Shown in pieces: positions 29,619 to 39,847 of a stretch of DNA of 64,000 nt. Position 1 is the stretch's first letter, and every line of letters begins with the position of its first letter. Position numbers and translations under genes: made by a program. Under the pieces are notes generated by a model. The model did not search any database. It saw only the letters and a list, made by a program, of their open reading frames with translations, and was not told the origin of the DNA. The stretch lies in assembly GCF_003986955.1 (NCBI RefSeq), contig NZ_PIPN01000002.1, positions 1 to 64,000 on the forward strand, in the 5' to 3' direction. Source of the stretch: Aliidiomarina sedimenti. GTDB lineage: Bacteria > Pseudomonadota > Gammaproteobacteria > Enterobacterales > Alteromonadaceae.

Positions 29619-30862
29619 GAGTGCACCACCTTACGCCGCCGCGGTGCGCTTTTTTTCTTCGCCGGGCTGGCTCGGTAGCCAACCCGAAGCTCGTAATCAA
29701 TACGCAACAAAATGGCCAGTGCGATGGTCATCGCCAACAGACTGCTACCACCGTAACTGATAAACGGAATGGTTAAACCTTTGGTAGGAATAATACCGGC
29801 GGCGGCACCCACGTTGACCATGGTCTGAAAGCCAAACCAGATGCCAATTCCATGCGCCAGATAGCCGCTGAATGCCCGTTTTTGACGCAACGCACGTTGC
29901 CCCAGAAACAGCGCCTTTATCACCAGCGCAAAGAGCAATGTTACCGTAATCAACACACCGATAAAACCTAACTCCTCGGCCATCACCGAGACAATAAAGT
30001 CGGTATGGGCTTCCGGCAGATACTGTAACTTCTGCACACTATTGCCCAAACCCTGACCAAGCCAGTCGCCGCGACCAAATGCCATCAGCGACTGGGTTAA
30101 CTGGTAGCCACTGCCAAAAGGATCTTCCCACGGGTTCCAGAAAGAGGTCACCCGGCGCATCCGGTAGGGTTCGAAAATAATCAGCGCCAGCAGCGCAATA
30201 AGCAGGGTCAGCACCACGCCAAAGAACTGGGTAATGCGGGCACCGGCCAGAAACAACATGCCCATGCTGGTCATTGCCACTACCACCACGGTCCCCAGGT
30301 CGGGCTGCGCCAGCAGCAGCATACTAATCAGGCCTAACAGCGCCAGCGCTTTAAGAAAGCCCTTAATATTTTTTCGCACTTCGTCATGCCGACGGTGCAG
30401 GTAACTGGCCAGAAAGATAAAGAAGAACAACTTGGCGAACTCAGCGACTTGCAGGGTCATTGGACCAATCCGGATCCAGCGGGTCGCAGCATTCACCGTA
30501 TGGCCGACGAAGAGCACGGCGACCAGCATGACGATAGCAGCCAGACACAGCCAGCCATTGATCGCCTCCCAGCGTGACATCGGCTGAGTTAGCACGGCCA
30601 TGGCCACTGCCATGCTGAATGCAAGGTAAAACCCATGGCGAATCACAAAATAGAATGGGTTACCGGTCAGCCGCTCGCCCACGGGCATCGATGCACTGCT
30701 CACCATAACAAGACCAATCGCCGCCAGAGCGAGCATAATGAGCAGTAACTGCCGGTCATATAACAGCACCGACTGTTGTTGATGATACCAGTGGCGAACG
30801 CGCGTCATCACACCATCGCGAACCGGCATCTGCAGTTCCAGTTGTTGCTCACGCGTCGCCAT
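29615..30862 (-). CDS. ftsW: Septal peptidoglycan glycosyltransferase FtsW
   Basis: 415 residues from ATG 30862, which overlaps the murD stop by 14 nt; E. coli FtsW has 414. SEDS family with about ten transmembrane helices. Typical stretches: the NPWEDPFGSGYQL extracellular loop, GNSVQKLQYLPEAHTDFI with the catalytic Asp region, and ISYGGSSLLAM. It ends in a basic cytoplasmic tail. It works with FtsI. Confidence 0.96.
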   Translation of the reverse strand: MATREQQLELQMPVRDGVMTRVRHWYHQQQSVLLYDRQLLLIMLALAAIGLVMVSSASMPVGERLTGNPFYFVIRHGFYLAFSMAVAMAVLTQPMSRWEAINGWLCLAAIVMLVAVLFVGHTVNAATRWIRIGPMTLQVAEFAKLFFFIFLASYLHRRHDEVRKNIKGFLKALALLGLISMLLLAQPDLGTVVVVAMTSMGMLFLAGARITQFFGVVLTLLIALLALIIFEPYRMRRVTSFWNPWEDPFGSGYQLTQSLMAFGRGDWLGQGLGNSVQKLQYLPEAHTDFIVSVMAEELGFIGVLITVTLLFALVIKALFLGQRALRQKRAFSGYLAHGIGIWFGFQTMVNVGAAAGIIPTKGLTIPFISYGGSSLLAMTIALAILLRIDYELRVGYRASPAKKKSAPRRRKVVHS

Positions 30863-32201
30863 ACAGCCCCTCCACCGCGGCAGTAAATACATCACCACGT
30901 TGTTGGTAGTCGCGGAACATATCGAGACTGGCGCACGCTGGCGATAACAAAACCAGACTATCTTTGCTGGTATGTCTGGCCGCTTCACGCACCGCTTCTT
31001 CGATGCCTTCGACCTCGATCGCACCGCGTTTCAGTGCTGCGATCTTGCTGCCGTCACGGCCAAGGGTAATAAGCACATCTACCTGTTGCAAAGGCGTTTT
31101 CAATACATTCAGATCAGCCCCTTTACCGTCACCGCCAGCTATCAGAATCAGCTTGCCGCTGACATCGCCGCGCAACCCTTCGATAGCCGCAATACAAGCC
31201 CCTGCATTGGTTGCCTTGGAGTCATTGACCCAACGCACACCGTCCACATTGGCTACCTGCTGGCAGCGATGCGGAAGCGGTTCAAAGCTGGCCACCGCAT
31301 CTGCAGCACACTCAAGATCTGTGCCCAAAGCCGCTACCAGAGCCAGCGCTGCCTGTACGTTGAGCTTGTTGTAATCACCCGGCATTGGCATGCTCGACAC
31401 CGCCAGCAGAGGCTGTCCGGCAAAAACGATGAATTCCTCACCGTCGACCATCTCAACTGTCAGGTTATGCTCGTCTGCGTGTAAACCAACACTGATAAAA
31501 TGCTGCAGTTGACGACGACGTAACGGCACGCTGAGCGCATCATCACGGTTGTAAATGCACATATCGGCTTTACGGTAGATCCGGTTTTTAACCCGGGCGT
31601 AGCTTTCCAGATCCGCATAACGGTCCATGTGGTCAGCGCTGACATTAAGGACGCAGGCCGCTGCCGGGCGTAAGCTGTAAGTCTGCTCTAACTGAAAACT
31701 TGATAACTCGAGAACAATGCAGTCATGGCCCTGATCGAGTAACTCCAGCGCCGGGATACCTATATTGCCACCGAGACCGACATTGCGCCCGCACTGGCGC
31801 AGAATATGGGTGGTCAGGCTGACCACGGTCGATTTACCGTTCGAGCCGGTCACCGCTAACACGGGAACATCAACCAGCCGTGCAAACAATTCAATATCGG
31901 AAATAAACTCGACCCCGGCATCGCGTGCCATCAGCAGCGCTGGGGCAGTAAATGCCAGACCCGGACTGACAATGACCAGATCCAGGCCAAGCAGGTCTTC
32001 AAGTTTAAGCTCACCCAAATAGCATTCGTAGTGCGCTAAATCGGTTGCCTGCTGATACTGCTCAGAACCTTGTGGACGGGTATCAAACAATACAGGTGCG
32101 ACGTCGTGCGCCGCTAAAAAGCGCGCAGCCGACATCCCGGTCATGCCAAGACCGATAACGCCGATGCGTTCATACCCCTGTAAAGCCGCCTTCACGTCCA
32201 T
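30849..32201 (-). CDS. murD: UDP-N-acetylmuramoyl-L-alanine--D-glutamate ligase MurD
   Basis: 450 residues. GLGMTGMSAARFL at the N-terminus, ATP loop GSNGKSTVVSL, NVSADHMDRY, and VNDSKATNAGACIAA. Three nt separate it from mraY. Confidence 0.97.
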   Translation of the reverse strand: MDVKAALQGYERIGVIGLGMTGMSAARFLAAHDVAPVLFDTRPQGSEQYQQATDLAHYECYLGELKLEDLLGLDLVIVSPGLAFTAPALLMARDAGVEFISDIELFARLVDVPVLAVTGSNGKSTVVSLTTHILRQCGRNVGLGGNIGIPALELLDQGHDCIVLELSSFQLEQTYSLRPAAACVLNVSADHMDRYADLESYARVKNRIYRKADMCIYNRDDALSVPLRRRQLQHFISVGLHADEHNLTVEMVDGEEFIVFAGQPLLAVSSMPMPGDYNKLNVQAALALVAALGTDLECAADAVASFEPLPHRCQQVANVDGVRWVNDSKATNAGACIAAIEGLRGDVSGKLILIAGGDGKGADLNVLKTPLQQVDVLITLGRDGSKIAALKRGAIEVEGIEEAVREAARHTSKDSLVLLSPACASLDMFRDYQQRGDVFTAAVEGLYGDA

Positions 32202-32204
32202 AAC

Positions 32205-33287
32205 TTACCTTAGTTTGAGTGTGGCCAGGCCGATTAACACCAGTACCAATGACAGGATCCAGAAACGCACAATAACCCGTGGTTCCGGCCAGCCTTTTAA
32301 TTCATAGTGATGGTGAATAGGCGCCATCCGGAAAACCCGTTTGCCGCGCATTTTATACGAGCCCACCTGCAGCATGACCGACAGCGTTTCGATAACGAAC
32401 ACGCCGCCCATAATGAAGAGAACCAGTTCCTGCCGAACCAGAATGGCGATAATGCCAAGTGCTGCGCCCAGTGCCAGCGACCCAACGTCGCCCATAAACA
32501 CTTGTGCCGGATAGGTGTTAAACCACAGAAAGCCCAACCCGGCACCGCAAATTGCAGCGCAGACGACGGTTAGTTCCGCGGTTTCCGGAATATAGGGAAT
32601 CTGCAAATAGGTGGAAAAATTGGTGTTGCCGGTCACGTAGGCAAACACGCCCAGCGCACCCGCGACCATGACCGTCGGCATAATAGCCAGACCATCAAGG
32701 CCATCGGTGAGGTTGACCGCGTTGCTGGTGCCGACAATGACAAAATAAGCGAGTAGCATGTAAAAGGCACCCAGCTGCGGCATCACGTCTTTGACGAAGG
32801 GGATTAGTAGCGCCGTTTCCGCACTTTGCCCTGCGCTCCAGAAAAGGTACACCGCAACAGTTCCGGCAATCACCGACTGCCAGAAGTATTTCCAGCGTGC
32901 AATCAATCCGGCCGGGTCTTTGCGTACCACTTTGCGATAATCGTCAATAAAACCGACAAGGCCAAAGCCGCCGATAATAAATAAGGTTACCCACACATAC
33001 CGGTTGCTTAGGTCAGCCCACAGTAATACTGAGACAAAGACTGAAATCAGGATCAGCAGGCCACCCATGGTCGGTGTGCCGGTTTTACTTAAATGACTTT
33101 GCGGGCCGTCGTCGCGAACGGTTTGGCCGACCTGCAAGCGACGCAATGCCCGAATCACTTTCGGACCCAGCCACAGCGACAGCATTAAGGCGGTTAAGAT
33201 ACCCAGAATGACACGCATGGTCAGATACTGAACAACGTTGAACCCGGTATAAAAGAACTGCAAATAATCCGCTAACCAAACTAGCAT
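32205..33287 (-). CDS. mraY: Phospho-N-acetylmuramoyl-pentapeptide transferase MraY
   Basis: 360 residues (same as E. coli), about ten transmembrane helices. Catalytic motifs [19 protein letters not shown] and PIHHHYEL. Makes lipid I from UDP-MurNAc-pentapeptide and undecaprenyl phosphate. It overlaps murF by 7 nt. Confidence 0.97.
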   Translation of the reverse strand: MLVWLADYLQFFYTGFNVVQYLTMRVILGILTALMLSLWLGPKVIRALRRLQVGQTVRDDGPQSHLSKTGTPTMGGLLILISVFVSVLLWADLSNRYVWVTLFIIGGFGLVGFIDDYRKVVRKDPAGLIARWKYFWQSVIAGTVAVYLFWSAGQSAETALLIPFVKDVMPQLGAFYMLLAYFVIVGTSNAVNLTDGLDGLAIMPTVMVAGALGVFAYVTGNTNFSTYLQIPYIPETAELTVVCAAICGAGLGFLWFNTYPAQVFMGDVGSLALGAALGIIAILVRQELVLFIMGGVFVIETLSVMLQVGSYKMRGKRVFRMAPIHHHYELKGWPEPRVIVRFWILSLVLVLIGLATLKLR

Positions 33288-34672
33288 GTGGAGTACCCCA
33301 CTTTTGCTTTAGCAGTGTAGTCACGGATCGATTCAACGATCCTTTCCATGCGCGCGCTGCGCGACCCTTTTACTAAAATAGTGACGTCGTTTTTCTGCTT
33401 CATAATTGTTATTAGTGCATCCACTAGTGCGTCGTTATTATCAAAGTGCTGGCCACCATGGCCGTTGAACATCTGGCTGGCACTCTGGCTGAGGCCTCCC
33501 AGAGTAAACAGACTATCAATCCCTGAATCGATAGCATAGGTTCCTACTTCTTCATGGTATCCCCGCGCATGCGCACCGAGTTCACCCATATCACCGAGGA
33601 CCATCACCCGATAGCCAGTAAAGCTTGCCAATACATCCAGTGCCGCCTTAGCTGATGCTACGTTGGCGTTGTAGGTATCATCAATTACTCGTAAACCCGG
33701 GCGTAAATTGTATACATTCATTCGCCCCGGTACTGGTTTCAGGCTGGCAATCCCGCTGGCGACATCCTTCAGAGTGCTTCCGAGTTCCATACACAATCCA
33801 GCCGCAGCCAGCGCATTGGCGACGTTATGGGCCCCGGGCAACGGCACCGAAATGGCCTGCTGCTGGTTTTTACAGGTCAGGGTGAAATGCGCACAGCCCT
33901 GCTCATCAAGTTCAACGTCGCTGGCTTTGACATCCGCGGCTGGATTCTGCACGGCGAATGTTTTGTGCACCCGGTTGGCATATTCGCGTTGCCAGAACTG
34001 GTCAAATTCCGAGTCGGCATTGGTGTAGATCACACCATCCTGCGCCAGCCCCTTAACAATTTCTGATTTTGCCCGGGCGACACCCCAGATATCCCCGAAC
34101 CCTTCAACGTGTGCCGGCTGAACATTGTTGATCAGGGCTACATCAGGTCTGACTAATGCACTGGTATACCCAATTTCACCACGATGATTGGCGCCCAGTT
34201 CTATCACTGCAAATTCATGCTCGTGAGTTAAATTAAGTAAGGTTAGAGGCACCCCAATGTCGTTATTGAAATTGCCCTGAGTCGCCAGCACGTTGCCGCG
34301 TTGACGCAGGATCGCCGCGCACATTTCTCTGACTGTGGTTTTTCCGCTGCTGCCAGTCATTGCCACCGTTTTAACATCGACCTCGGCTTTAACCGCGGCG
34401 GCTAAACGGCCTAACGCATAACGGGTGTCTTCGACCACCACCTGAGGCACATCCAGCGCCAGTTGCTGGCTGGTCATGATCGCCACGGCGCCGTCCGCAA
34501 TAGCTTGCTGCGCATAGTCATGGCCGTCAAAACGCGGCCCTTTGATAGCAATAAAAAGGTCGCCTCTGCGCACGTCGCGGCTGTCAATAGTGACCCGGCT
34601 GATGTCTGCATTGCCACCATGTAAGTGACCATTCACCTTGCTTGCAACCCAATTAATATCAACGTCTATCAT
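33281..34672 (-). CDS. murF: UDP-MurNAc-tripeptide--D-Ala-D-Ala ligase MurF
   Basis: 463 residues. ATP loop [42 protein letters not shown]. It starts at the ATGA that ends murE. Confidence 0.96.
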   Translation of the reverse strand: MIDVDINWVASKVNGHLHGGNADISRVTIDSRDVRRGDLFIAIKGPRFDGHDYAQQAIADGAVAIMTSQQLALDVPQVVVEDTRYALGRLAAAVKAEVDVKTVAMTGSSGKTTVREMCAAILRQRGNVLATQGNFNNDIGVPLTLLNLTHEHEFAVIELGANHRGEIGYTSALVRPDVALINNVQPAHVEGFGDIWGVARAKSEIVKGLAQDGVIYTNADSEFDQFWQREYANRVHKTFAVQNPAADVKASDVELDEQGCAHFTLTCKNQQQAISVPLPGAHNVANALAAAGLCMELGSTLKDVASGIASLKPVPGRMNVYNLRPGLRVIDDTYNANVASAKAALDVLASFTGYRVMVLGDMGELGAHARGYHEEVGTYAIDSGIDSLFTLGGLSQSASQMFNGHGGQHFDNNDALVDALITIMKQKNDVTILVKGSRSARMERIVESIRDYTAKAKVGYSTC

Positions 34673-36144
34673 AGGGCGACCTCGTTCATACAGGCTGCTA
34701 CCACAGCGCGTTCGTTGTAATCCAATGTTTGTGTACCTACGATCTGGTAGTCTTCATGACCTTTTCCGGCCATCACCACCACATCATCGGGCTGCGCATG
34801 TTGCAGGCTGTAGCGCACTGCTGCCTCCCGTCCGGGATGCTGAATTATCTGTGCGCTTCCGGTCACGCCGCTGACCACATCGGCGATAATTGCCTCAGCC
34901 GACTCGGTACGCGGATTGTCATCGGTGACCACCACGATATCGGCATGCTGGCTTGCTACATTGCCCATTTGAGGGCGTTTGCCGCGATCACGGTCGCCAC
35001 CACAACCGAACACACACCATAACTGTCCCTTGCAATGACGACGCGCGGCTTTAAGAACCTGTTCCAGCGCATCCGGGGTATGGGCATAGTCGACAATGGC
35101 GAGCGCACGCTGCGGCGCGCTGAAGGTTTCCATGCGGCCGGCGACCGGTTGTAAGGTCGATAACAGCGGCACCACATCGAGTAAGGTGTAGCCTTCACTC
35201 AACAGCACCAATAACGCGGCTAAGGCGTTACTGACATTAAATTCACCCAGCAACGACAGGCGTGCCGCCACCTGCTGACCCTGCCAGTGCAAGGTAAACT
35301 GTGCACCCTCATGGTCAAACTCCAGACCCGTTGCGCGCAGAACACCTTCGCCGTTGTAGCCGTCAGCGGGGGCTTCAAGACTGTAACCATAGGCTGGTCG
35401 CGCCGACTGCTGATACCAGCCACAAACGATCGGGTCATCAAGGTTATAGATCCGCGCACGAGCCGGATAATGGTCGAATAAATCCTGCTTTGCAGCGGCG
35501 TAGGATTCCATCGAACCGTGGTAGTCGAGGTGGTCACGGCTCACATTCGTCGCCACCACGGCGGCAAAGCGTAAATCGTTAACCCGCCCCTGAACCAGCG
35601 CGTGGGAGGAGACTTCCATCGCCACCACATCCGCCCCTTCATTGGCGAGACCGGCTAACCGTGACTGCACGGTCAGCGCGTCGGGGGTGGTATTTTTTTC
35701 TGCCAGCAGCGCATCGATAAAGCCGCTTCCCAGCGTACCAAGCACCGCAGCTTTTTCAGCCAGCCCCTGGTATAACTGAGCCACCAGGTGAGTCACCGTC
35801 GTTTTACCATTGGTACCGGTCACTCCGATTAACTTAAGACGCTCACTTGGCTGATTATAAAAACGACCACCAATGGCTGATAGTTGCTCGTTTAACTGCG
35901 GTACCGAAATGATCGCAGCACCGTCCCGCTGCTCAATCGAAAAGTTGTCTGCTTGCTGTAACACAGCGCTGGCGCCCGCTTGCAACGCAGCGTTAATAAA
36001 GTGTCGTCCATCCACCTGATAGCCAGGTACAGCAACAAAACAGTCGCCGTGTGTAACCTGGCGACTGTCAAGTTTAAGTCCGCTCACCTCAATATCGGGC
36101 AGCGTTTCAGGTGCGTCCGGGAGTAACTGGATGAGTTTAATCAC
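34669..36144 (-). CDS. murE: UDP-MurNAc-L-Ala-D-Glu--meso-DAP ligase MurE
   Basis: 491 residues from GTG 36144, which overlaps the end of ftsI by 8 nt; E. coli MurE has 495. ATP loop GVTGTNGKTTVTHL. The DNPRTE motif predicts meso-diaminopimelate, not lysine, at position 3 of the stem, as expected in Gram-negatives. Confidence 0.96.
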   Translation of the reverse strand: MIKLIQLLPDAPETLPDIEVSGLKLDSRQVTHGDCFVAVPGYQVDGRHFINAALQAGASAVLQQADNFSIEQRDGAAIISVPQLNEQLSAIGGRFYNQPSERLKLIGVTGTNGKTTVTHLVAQLYQGLAEKAAVLGTLGSGFIDALLAEKNTTPDALTVQSRLAGLANEGADVVAMEVSSHALVQGRVNDLRFAAVVATNVSRDHLDYHGSMESYAAAKQDLFDHYPARARIYNLDDPIVCGWYQQSARPAYGYSLEAPADGYNGEGVLRATGLEFDHEGAQFTLHWQGQQVAARLSLLGEFNVSNALAALLVLLSEGYTLLDVVPLLSTLQPVAGRMETFSAPQRALAIVDYAHTPDALEQVLKAARRHCKGQLWCVFGCGGDRDRGKRPQMGNVASQHADIVVVTDDNPRTESAEAIIADVVSGVTGSAQIIQHPGREAAVRYSLQHAQPDDVVVMAGKGHEDYQIVGTQTLDYNERAVVAACMNEVAL

Positions 36145-37873
36145 GTTGCCCCCCAAATCCTGCTGAGCGTAAAGTAGCTGGCGAGATGTCATCCGGTGCC
36201 ACATTCAGGATCCGCATACTGCCTTCCGCTACCGTAGAAAAGAGCGGCGCAGCCACGCTACCGCCATGATAGGCATCACCTTCTGGTTCATTGATCATCA
36301 CTGCAATCGCAATGCGTGGGTTCGAGGCGGGAATAACGCCGGCAAACAAGCCCACATATTCATCGCCGTAACCACCCGGCACCGCTTTTCTTGTGGTTCC
36401 GGTTTTACCGGCAACCCGGTAGCCGCGGACCCGAGCCTGACGCCCTGTGCCCTCGCTGCTCACCACTGATTCCATCATCCGCAATACGTCTTCAGTTAAC
36501 TCGGGGTCAAAAACCTGCCGTCCCTCATGCGGGTTTTCCAGCGCCAGCACGCTAAGTGGACGCTGCACCCCACCGTTCCCCAGAATCGCATACATCTGAG
36601 CAAGTTGCATGGTCGTCGTTCCCAGGCCATAGCCATAGGATAACGTCGCCACTTCAAAGTCAGACCAACTGGTGCGGTGGCGGATTAAGCCCATGCTTTC
36701 GCCAATCAGGTTTATCCCGGTATCACTGCCAAAACCTGCCCCAGCGTAGGTATGCAGCAGGTCGTCAATGTCAATCGACAGCGCCAGTTTACTGATCGCT
36801 ACGTTGCTCGAATGCTGCAAAATTTCCGCTAGGCTGAGTTCACCGTAATTGCGTGCGTCCTGAACCCGGCGCCCGCCGAGTCTCATCCAGCCAGGGCTGG
36901 TATCTATAGTGCTGTCCAGATCAACCACGCCCTGCCGCAGCGCCTCTAACATAACCAGCGGCTTCACCGTCGAACCCGGCTCAAAGGTGTCAGTAATGGC
37001 ACGGTTGCGCATCAGGTGGGGCAGCATTTCCTGGCGGTTATTCGGGTTATAGGACGGGCTGTTCACCATCGCCAGGACTTCCCCGGTGTGCACGTCAACC
37101 GCAACCAGCGACCCCGAGGTCGCGCCGTGATAACTCACTGCTTTTTTCAATTCGCGATAGGCCATTGCCTGAATTCGCTGGTCGATGGAAAGACGCACAT
37201 TCTGCGGGTATTCAGCCTGGCGAACTTCGAGCTCTTCGATAACCCGGCCCTGGCCGTCTTTGCGATACTGGCGCTGACCGGGCGTTCCGGTTAGCATGCC
37301 ATCATACACCGCTTCGATACCGTCGAGGCCTTCACCGTCAATATTGGTAACGCCAATAATGTGCGAGTTGATTTCCCCGGTAGGGTAAAAGCGACGTGAT
37401 TCGTTTTGCAGATAAACACCAGGAATATCCAGCTGCCGCACGTACTCAGCCACTGCCGGCGTAACCATGCGTTTGAGATACACAAAGCGCCGCTGCGGGT
37501 TATCAACCCGCGCTAATAAGTCATCCACCGGGGTTTGAAATACATCAGCCAGCGCCTGCCAGCGCCGCATATCTTCCAGTCCGCTTTGCTCATGCATGCG
37601 CAGTGGATCCGCCCATACGGTCTGCACTGGCACGCTGACTGCCAGCTCAACGCCGTTGCGATCGGTAATATTGCCACGCTGAACTTCACTGTGGGATACC
37701 CGCAGCGAACGAAGATCACCTTCATGGCGCAGCCGATCCGGTTCCACCACCTGAATAAAGGCCGCTCGCCCAACCAGACTGAAAAACACCAGTCCGATCA
37801 TGGCCAGCATCACCTGAAAGCGCCATTGAATAGGTTCAGGTCGCAGGATGCGTTGGTTACGTTTTACCGCCAT
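36137..37873 (-). CDS. ftsI: Penicillin-binding protein 3 / FtsI
   Basis: 578 residues. Septal transpeptidase. Cytoplasmic N-terminus and one transmembrane helix (about 20-42), non-catalytic pedestal domain, then the transpeptidase with SxxK at Ser301 (EPGSTVKP), SSN (HSSNVAIS) and KTGTTRK. It overlaps ftsL by 10 nt. Confidence 0.97.
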   Translation of the reverse strand: MAVKRNQRILRPEPIQWRFQVMLAMIGLVFFSLVGRAAFIQVVEPDRLRHEGDLRSLRVSHSEVQRGNITDRNGVELAVSVPVQTVWADPLRMHEQSGLEDMRRWQALADVFQTPVDDLLARVDNPQRRFVYLKRMVTPAVAEYVRQLDIPGVYLQNESRRFYPTGEINSHIIGVTNIDGEGLDGIEAVYDGMLTGTPGQRQYRKDGQGRVIEELEVRQAEYPQNVRLSIDQRIQAMAYRELKKAVSYHGATSGSLVAVDVHTGEVLAMVNSPSYNPNNRQEMLPHLMRNRAITDTFEPGSTVKPLVMLEALRQGVVDLDSTIDTSPGWMRLGGRRVQDARNYGELSLAEILQHSSNVAISKLALSIDIDDLLHTYAGAGFGSDTGINLIGESMGLIRHRTSWSDFEVATLSYGYGLGTTTMQLAQMYAILGNGGVQRPLSVLALENPHEGRQVFDPELTEDVLRMMESVVSSEGTGRQARVRGYRVAGKTGTTRKAVPGGYGDEYVGLFAGVIPASNPRIAIAVMINEPEGDAYHGGSVAAPLFSTVAEGSMRILNVAPDDISPATLRSAGFGGQRD

Positions 37874-38181
37874 GGTACCAGCACCTCCTGATCTTCCTGC
37901 GGCCGCTGCATCGATAGATTGCGCGTAGCCAGCTGTTCAATACGGCTGTGCTCGGCCAATGCGGTTTGCTCAATCACCAGGTGACGCCACTCTACATCCA
38001 GCGCATCGCGCTGCTGCAGAAGCTCTTCGCGGTCTGCCACCAGTTCACGATTGAGGTGGGTCAGATAAATCACCCCAAGACTGGTGGCAACAGTCAGTGC
38101 CGTCAGCGTGAGCAACCCTAAATGGCGCCCCAGATCCTGACGGATCACGTGCAATAACGTGGACTGTTGTAGCCGGCTCAT
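37864..38181 (-). CDS. ftsL: Cell division protein FtsL
   Basis: 105 residues, bitopic: one transmembrane helix (about 22-42), then a periplasmic coiled coil with Leu/Glu/Arg heptads ([19 protein letters not shown]). Starts at the ATGA ending rsmH. Confidence 0.92.
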   Translation of the reverse strand: MSRLQQSTLLHVIRQDLGRHLGLLTLTALTVATSLGVIYLTHLNRELVADREELLQQRDALDVEWRHLVIEQTALAEHSRIEQLATRNLSMQRPQEDQEVLVPWR

Positions 38182-39116
38182 GCTAAACGCTCCGCAATCC
38201 GAAGAACGGAGCTGCGCGCTCGCGGGTTCGTCTGTACTTCAGCCGCTCCAGGTTTTATCGCACGGCTCAAGGGCTTTAAAGTACAGTCTTTCAGTCGTTC
38301 AGCTTCCGTCACCGGTAACCCGGCAGGCAACTGTGCGCCATCACTTTGTTGTTTGATAAAGCGCTTGACCAAACGATCTTCCAGGCTGTGGAAGCTAATA
38401 ACTGCCAGCCGGCCACCCGGTGCAAGCACCTGAATAGCGGCATGCAGAGCCGTTTCGGCTTCTTCCAGCTCCTGATTTACATGAATGCGGATCGCCTGAA
38501 ACACACGTGTAGCCGGATGTTTATGTTTTTCTTTCACCGGACTTACCCGTGCGATCAGCCCCGCAAGCTGCGCAGTAGAGAGAAAAGGGGTGGTTTTACG
38601 GTCATGTTCTATGGCCCGCGCGATACGGCGCGCATAGCGTTCCTCGCCATAGTGTTTAAATACATATACCAGGTCATCGATCGAGGCCGTGTTAATCCAC
38701 TCTGCCGCAGACTGACCCTGTTCCGGGTCCATGCGCATGTCCAGAGGACCGTCACGCATGAAACTGAAACCACGTTCGGCGTCATCAAGTTGTGGGGACG
38801 AGACACCTAAGTCAAATAAAATGCCATCAACCTGGCCGCTGATTTGCTCGCGTTGCGCGGCTTCAGCCAGAGTGGAGAAAGGAGCTTGGATGAAGTGAAA
38901 CTGGGGGTGTCCGGCGAGTTCAGCGGCGGCGTCTGCAGCACGCGGATCGCGGTCAAACGAATAAAGACGACCTTCTTCGCCCAATTCGTCAAGAATTGCA
39001 CGACTATGCCCGCCACGACCAAAGGTCATGTCGATGTAGGTTCCATCCGGGCGAATCGCAAGTGCTTCAATGGCTTCATTGAGCAGTACCGGAACATGTT
39101 TGGCTGGCATCGTCAT
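38178..39116 (-). CDS. rsmH: 16S rRNA (cytosine-1402-N4) methyltransferase
   Basis: 312 residues. SAM-binding motif [14 protein letters not shown], then [19 protein letters not shown] and the [11 protein letters not shown] segment of the MraW family. Second gene of the dcw cluster; its ATG overlaps the mraZ stop by one base (TAATG). Confidence 0.97.
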   Translation of the reverse strand: MTMPAKHVPVLLNEAIEALAIRPDGTYIDMTFGRGGHSRAILDELGEEGRLYSFDRDPRAADAAAELAGHPQFHFIQAPFSTLAEAAQREQISGQVDGILFDLGVSSPQLDDAERGFSFMRDGPLDMRMDPEQGQSAAEWINTASIDDLVYVFKHYGEERYARRIARAIEHDRKTTPFLSTAQLAGLIARVSPVKEKHKHPATRVFQAIRIHVNQELEEAETALHAAIQVLAPGGRLAVISFHSLEDRLVKRFIKQQSDGAQLPAGLPVTEAERLKDCTLKPLSRAIKPGAAEVQTNPRARSSVLRIAERLA

Positions 39117-39574
39117 TATAATGTGAAATCTTTTAGTCGGTCTGGAACTTCAAAGTCGCCACGCTGCTCAATTTCAATGTCACGTTTAATTTGTTCGTTC
39201 CAGGCGTCTTCTGACCAAATTTCAAATTTGTTCAGTTGACCAACCAACATGACTTTCTTATCAAGCGCAGCATGGCTGCGTAGAATGGGAGCTATCAATA
39301 AGCGGCCATTTTTATCCATGTCACAGTCGTGGGCATGCCCGAGAACCAGGCGTTTAACCCGGCGTTCAGCAGGCTCAAAATTGGAAAGCCCCGCCAAATA
39401 CTGCTCTACCACCTTCCATTCCGGCATGGCATAGAGCAACAGACAGGGTTGCAGAGTATCAATCGTGCAGACCATCTTACCTTCAGCCTGCGACAATACC
39501 TGGCTACGATACTTACTAGGTATCGCCAGTCGGCCTTTGTCATCAATGCTTACAGCAGTTGCTCCACGAAACAT
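39116..39574 (-). CDS. mraZ: Transcriptional regulator MraZ
   Basis: 152 residues from MFRGATA (39574), the conserved family start. Two AbrB/SpoVT-like repeats: [13 protein letters not shown] and [13 protein letters not shown]. In E. coli MraZ forms a ring and binds GTGGG-type repeats after the mra promoter, repressing the cluster; matching repeats are present just upstream. Confidence 0.96.
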   Translation of the reverse strand: MFRGATAVSIDDKGRLAIPSKYRSQVLSQAEGKMVCTIDTLQPCLLLYAMPEWKVVEQYLAGLSNFEPAERRVKRLVLGHAHDCDMDKNGRLLIAPILRSHAALDKKVMLVGQLNKFEIWSEDAWNEQIKRDIEIEQRGDFEVPDRLKDFTL

Positions 39575-39599
39575 GATCGTCTCCGGGATCGCAGCGCGA

Positions 39600-39625
39600 T
39601 CCACTTTTCTCCACTATTCCCCACA
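39600..39625 (-). promoter_or_regulatory. MraZ operator: three GTGG repeats at 10-bp spacing
   Basis: On the minus strand GTGGGGAATA, GTGGAGAAAA and GTGGATC follow one another exactly 10 bp apart, between the promoter and the mraZ start. This is the arrangement of MraZ-binding repeats described upstream of E. coli mraZ. Confidence 0.85.
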
Positions 39626-39632
39626 ATAGTAC

Positions 39633-39662
39633 AGTCTAGGCGTCATAAAAGCACCCTGTCAA
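39633..39662 (-). promoter_or_regulatory. mra promoter of the dcw cluster
   Basis: A perfect -35 TTGACA, 18-nt spacer, and -10 TAGACT on the minus strand. Transcription would start a few bases before the MraZ repeats, giving a leader of about 55 nt to mraZ. Confidence 0.75.
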
Positions 39663-39734
39663 GCAAAAACAGGGGCTTAAGAAGCATTGCTTTACCTTAT
39701 TTTTACTGGGCTTTGAGCAAGTTCATGAAACTGG

Positions 39735-39750
39735 GTGGGAAATTGTGGGA
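39735..39750 (+). promoter_or_regulatory. Second MraZ-like GTGGG pair, facing the c-di-GMP gene
   Basis: GTGGGAAATT and GTGGGAGAAA on the plus strand, 10 bp apart, the same spacing as the operator at 39600-39625 but in the opposite orientation. It lies upstream of the gene at 39848. Two repeats only, so this could be chance. Confidence 0.4.
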
Positions 39751-39795
39751 GAAAATGAATGAGCCAACCTACTAATACTTTATATTGATCTAATT

Positions 39796-39822
39796 TTGAC
39801 CATACTGGACTATGTATACATA
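39796..39822 (+). promoter_or_regulatory. Possible promoter of the CHASE-GGDEF-EAL gene
   Basis: TTGACC followed by TACATA (15-nt spacer) or CATATT (17-nt spacer), about 25 nt before the start codon. The -35 box is good; the -10 is weak and the leader would be short. Confidence 0.35.
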
Positions 39823-39847
39823 TTACCAGAATAATTAGGTTGTCCCT

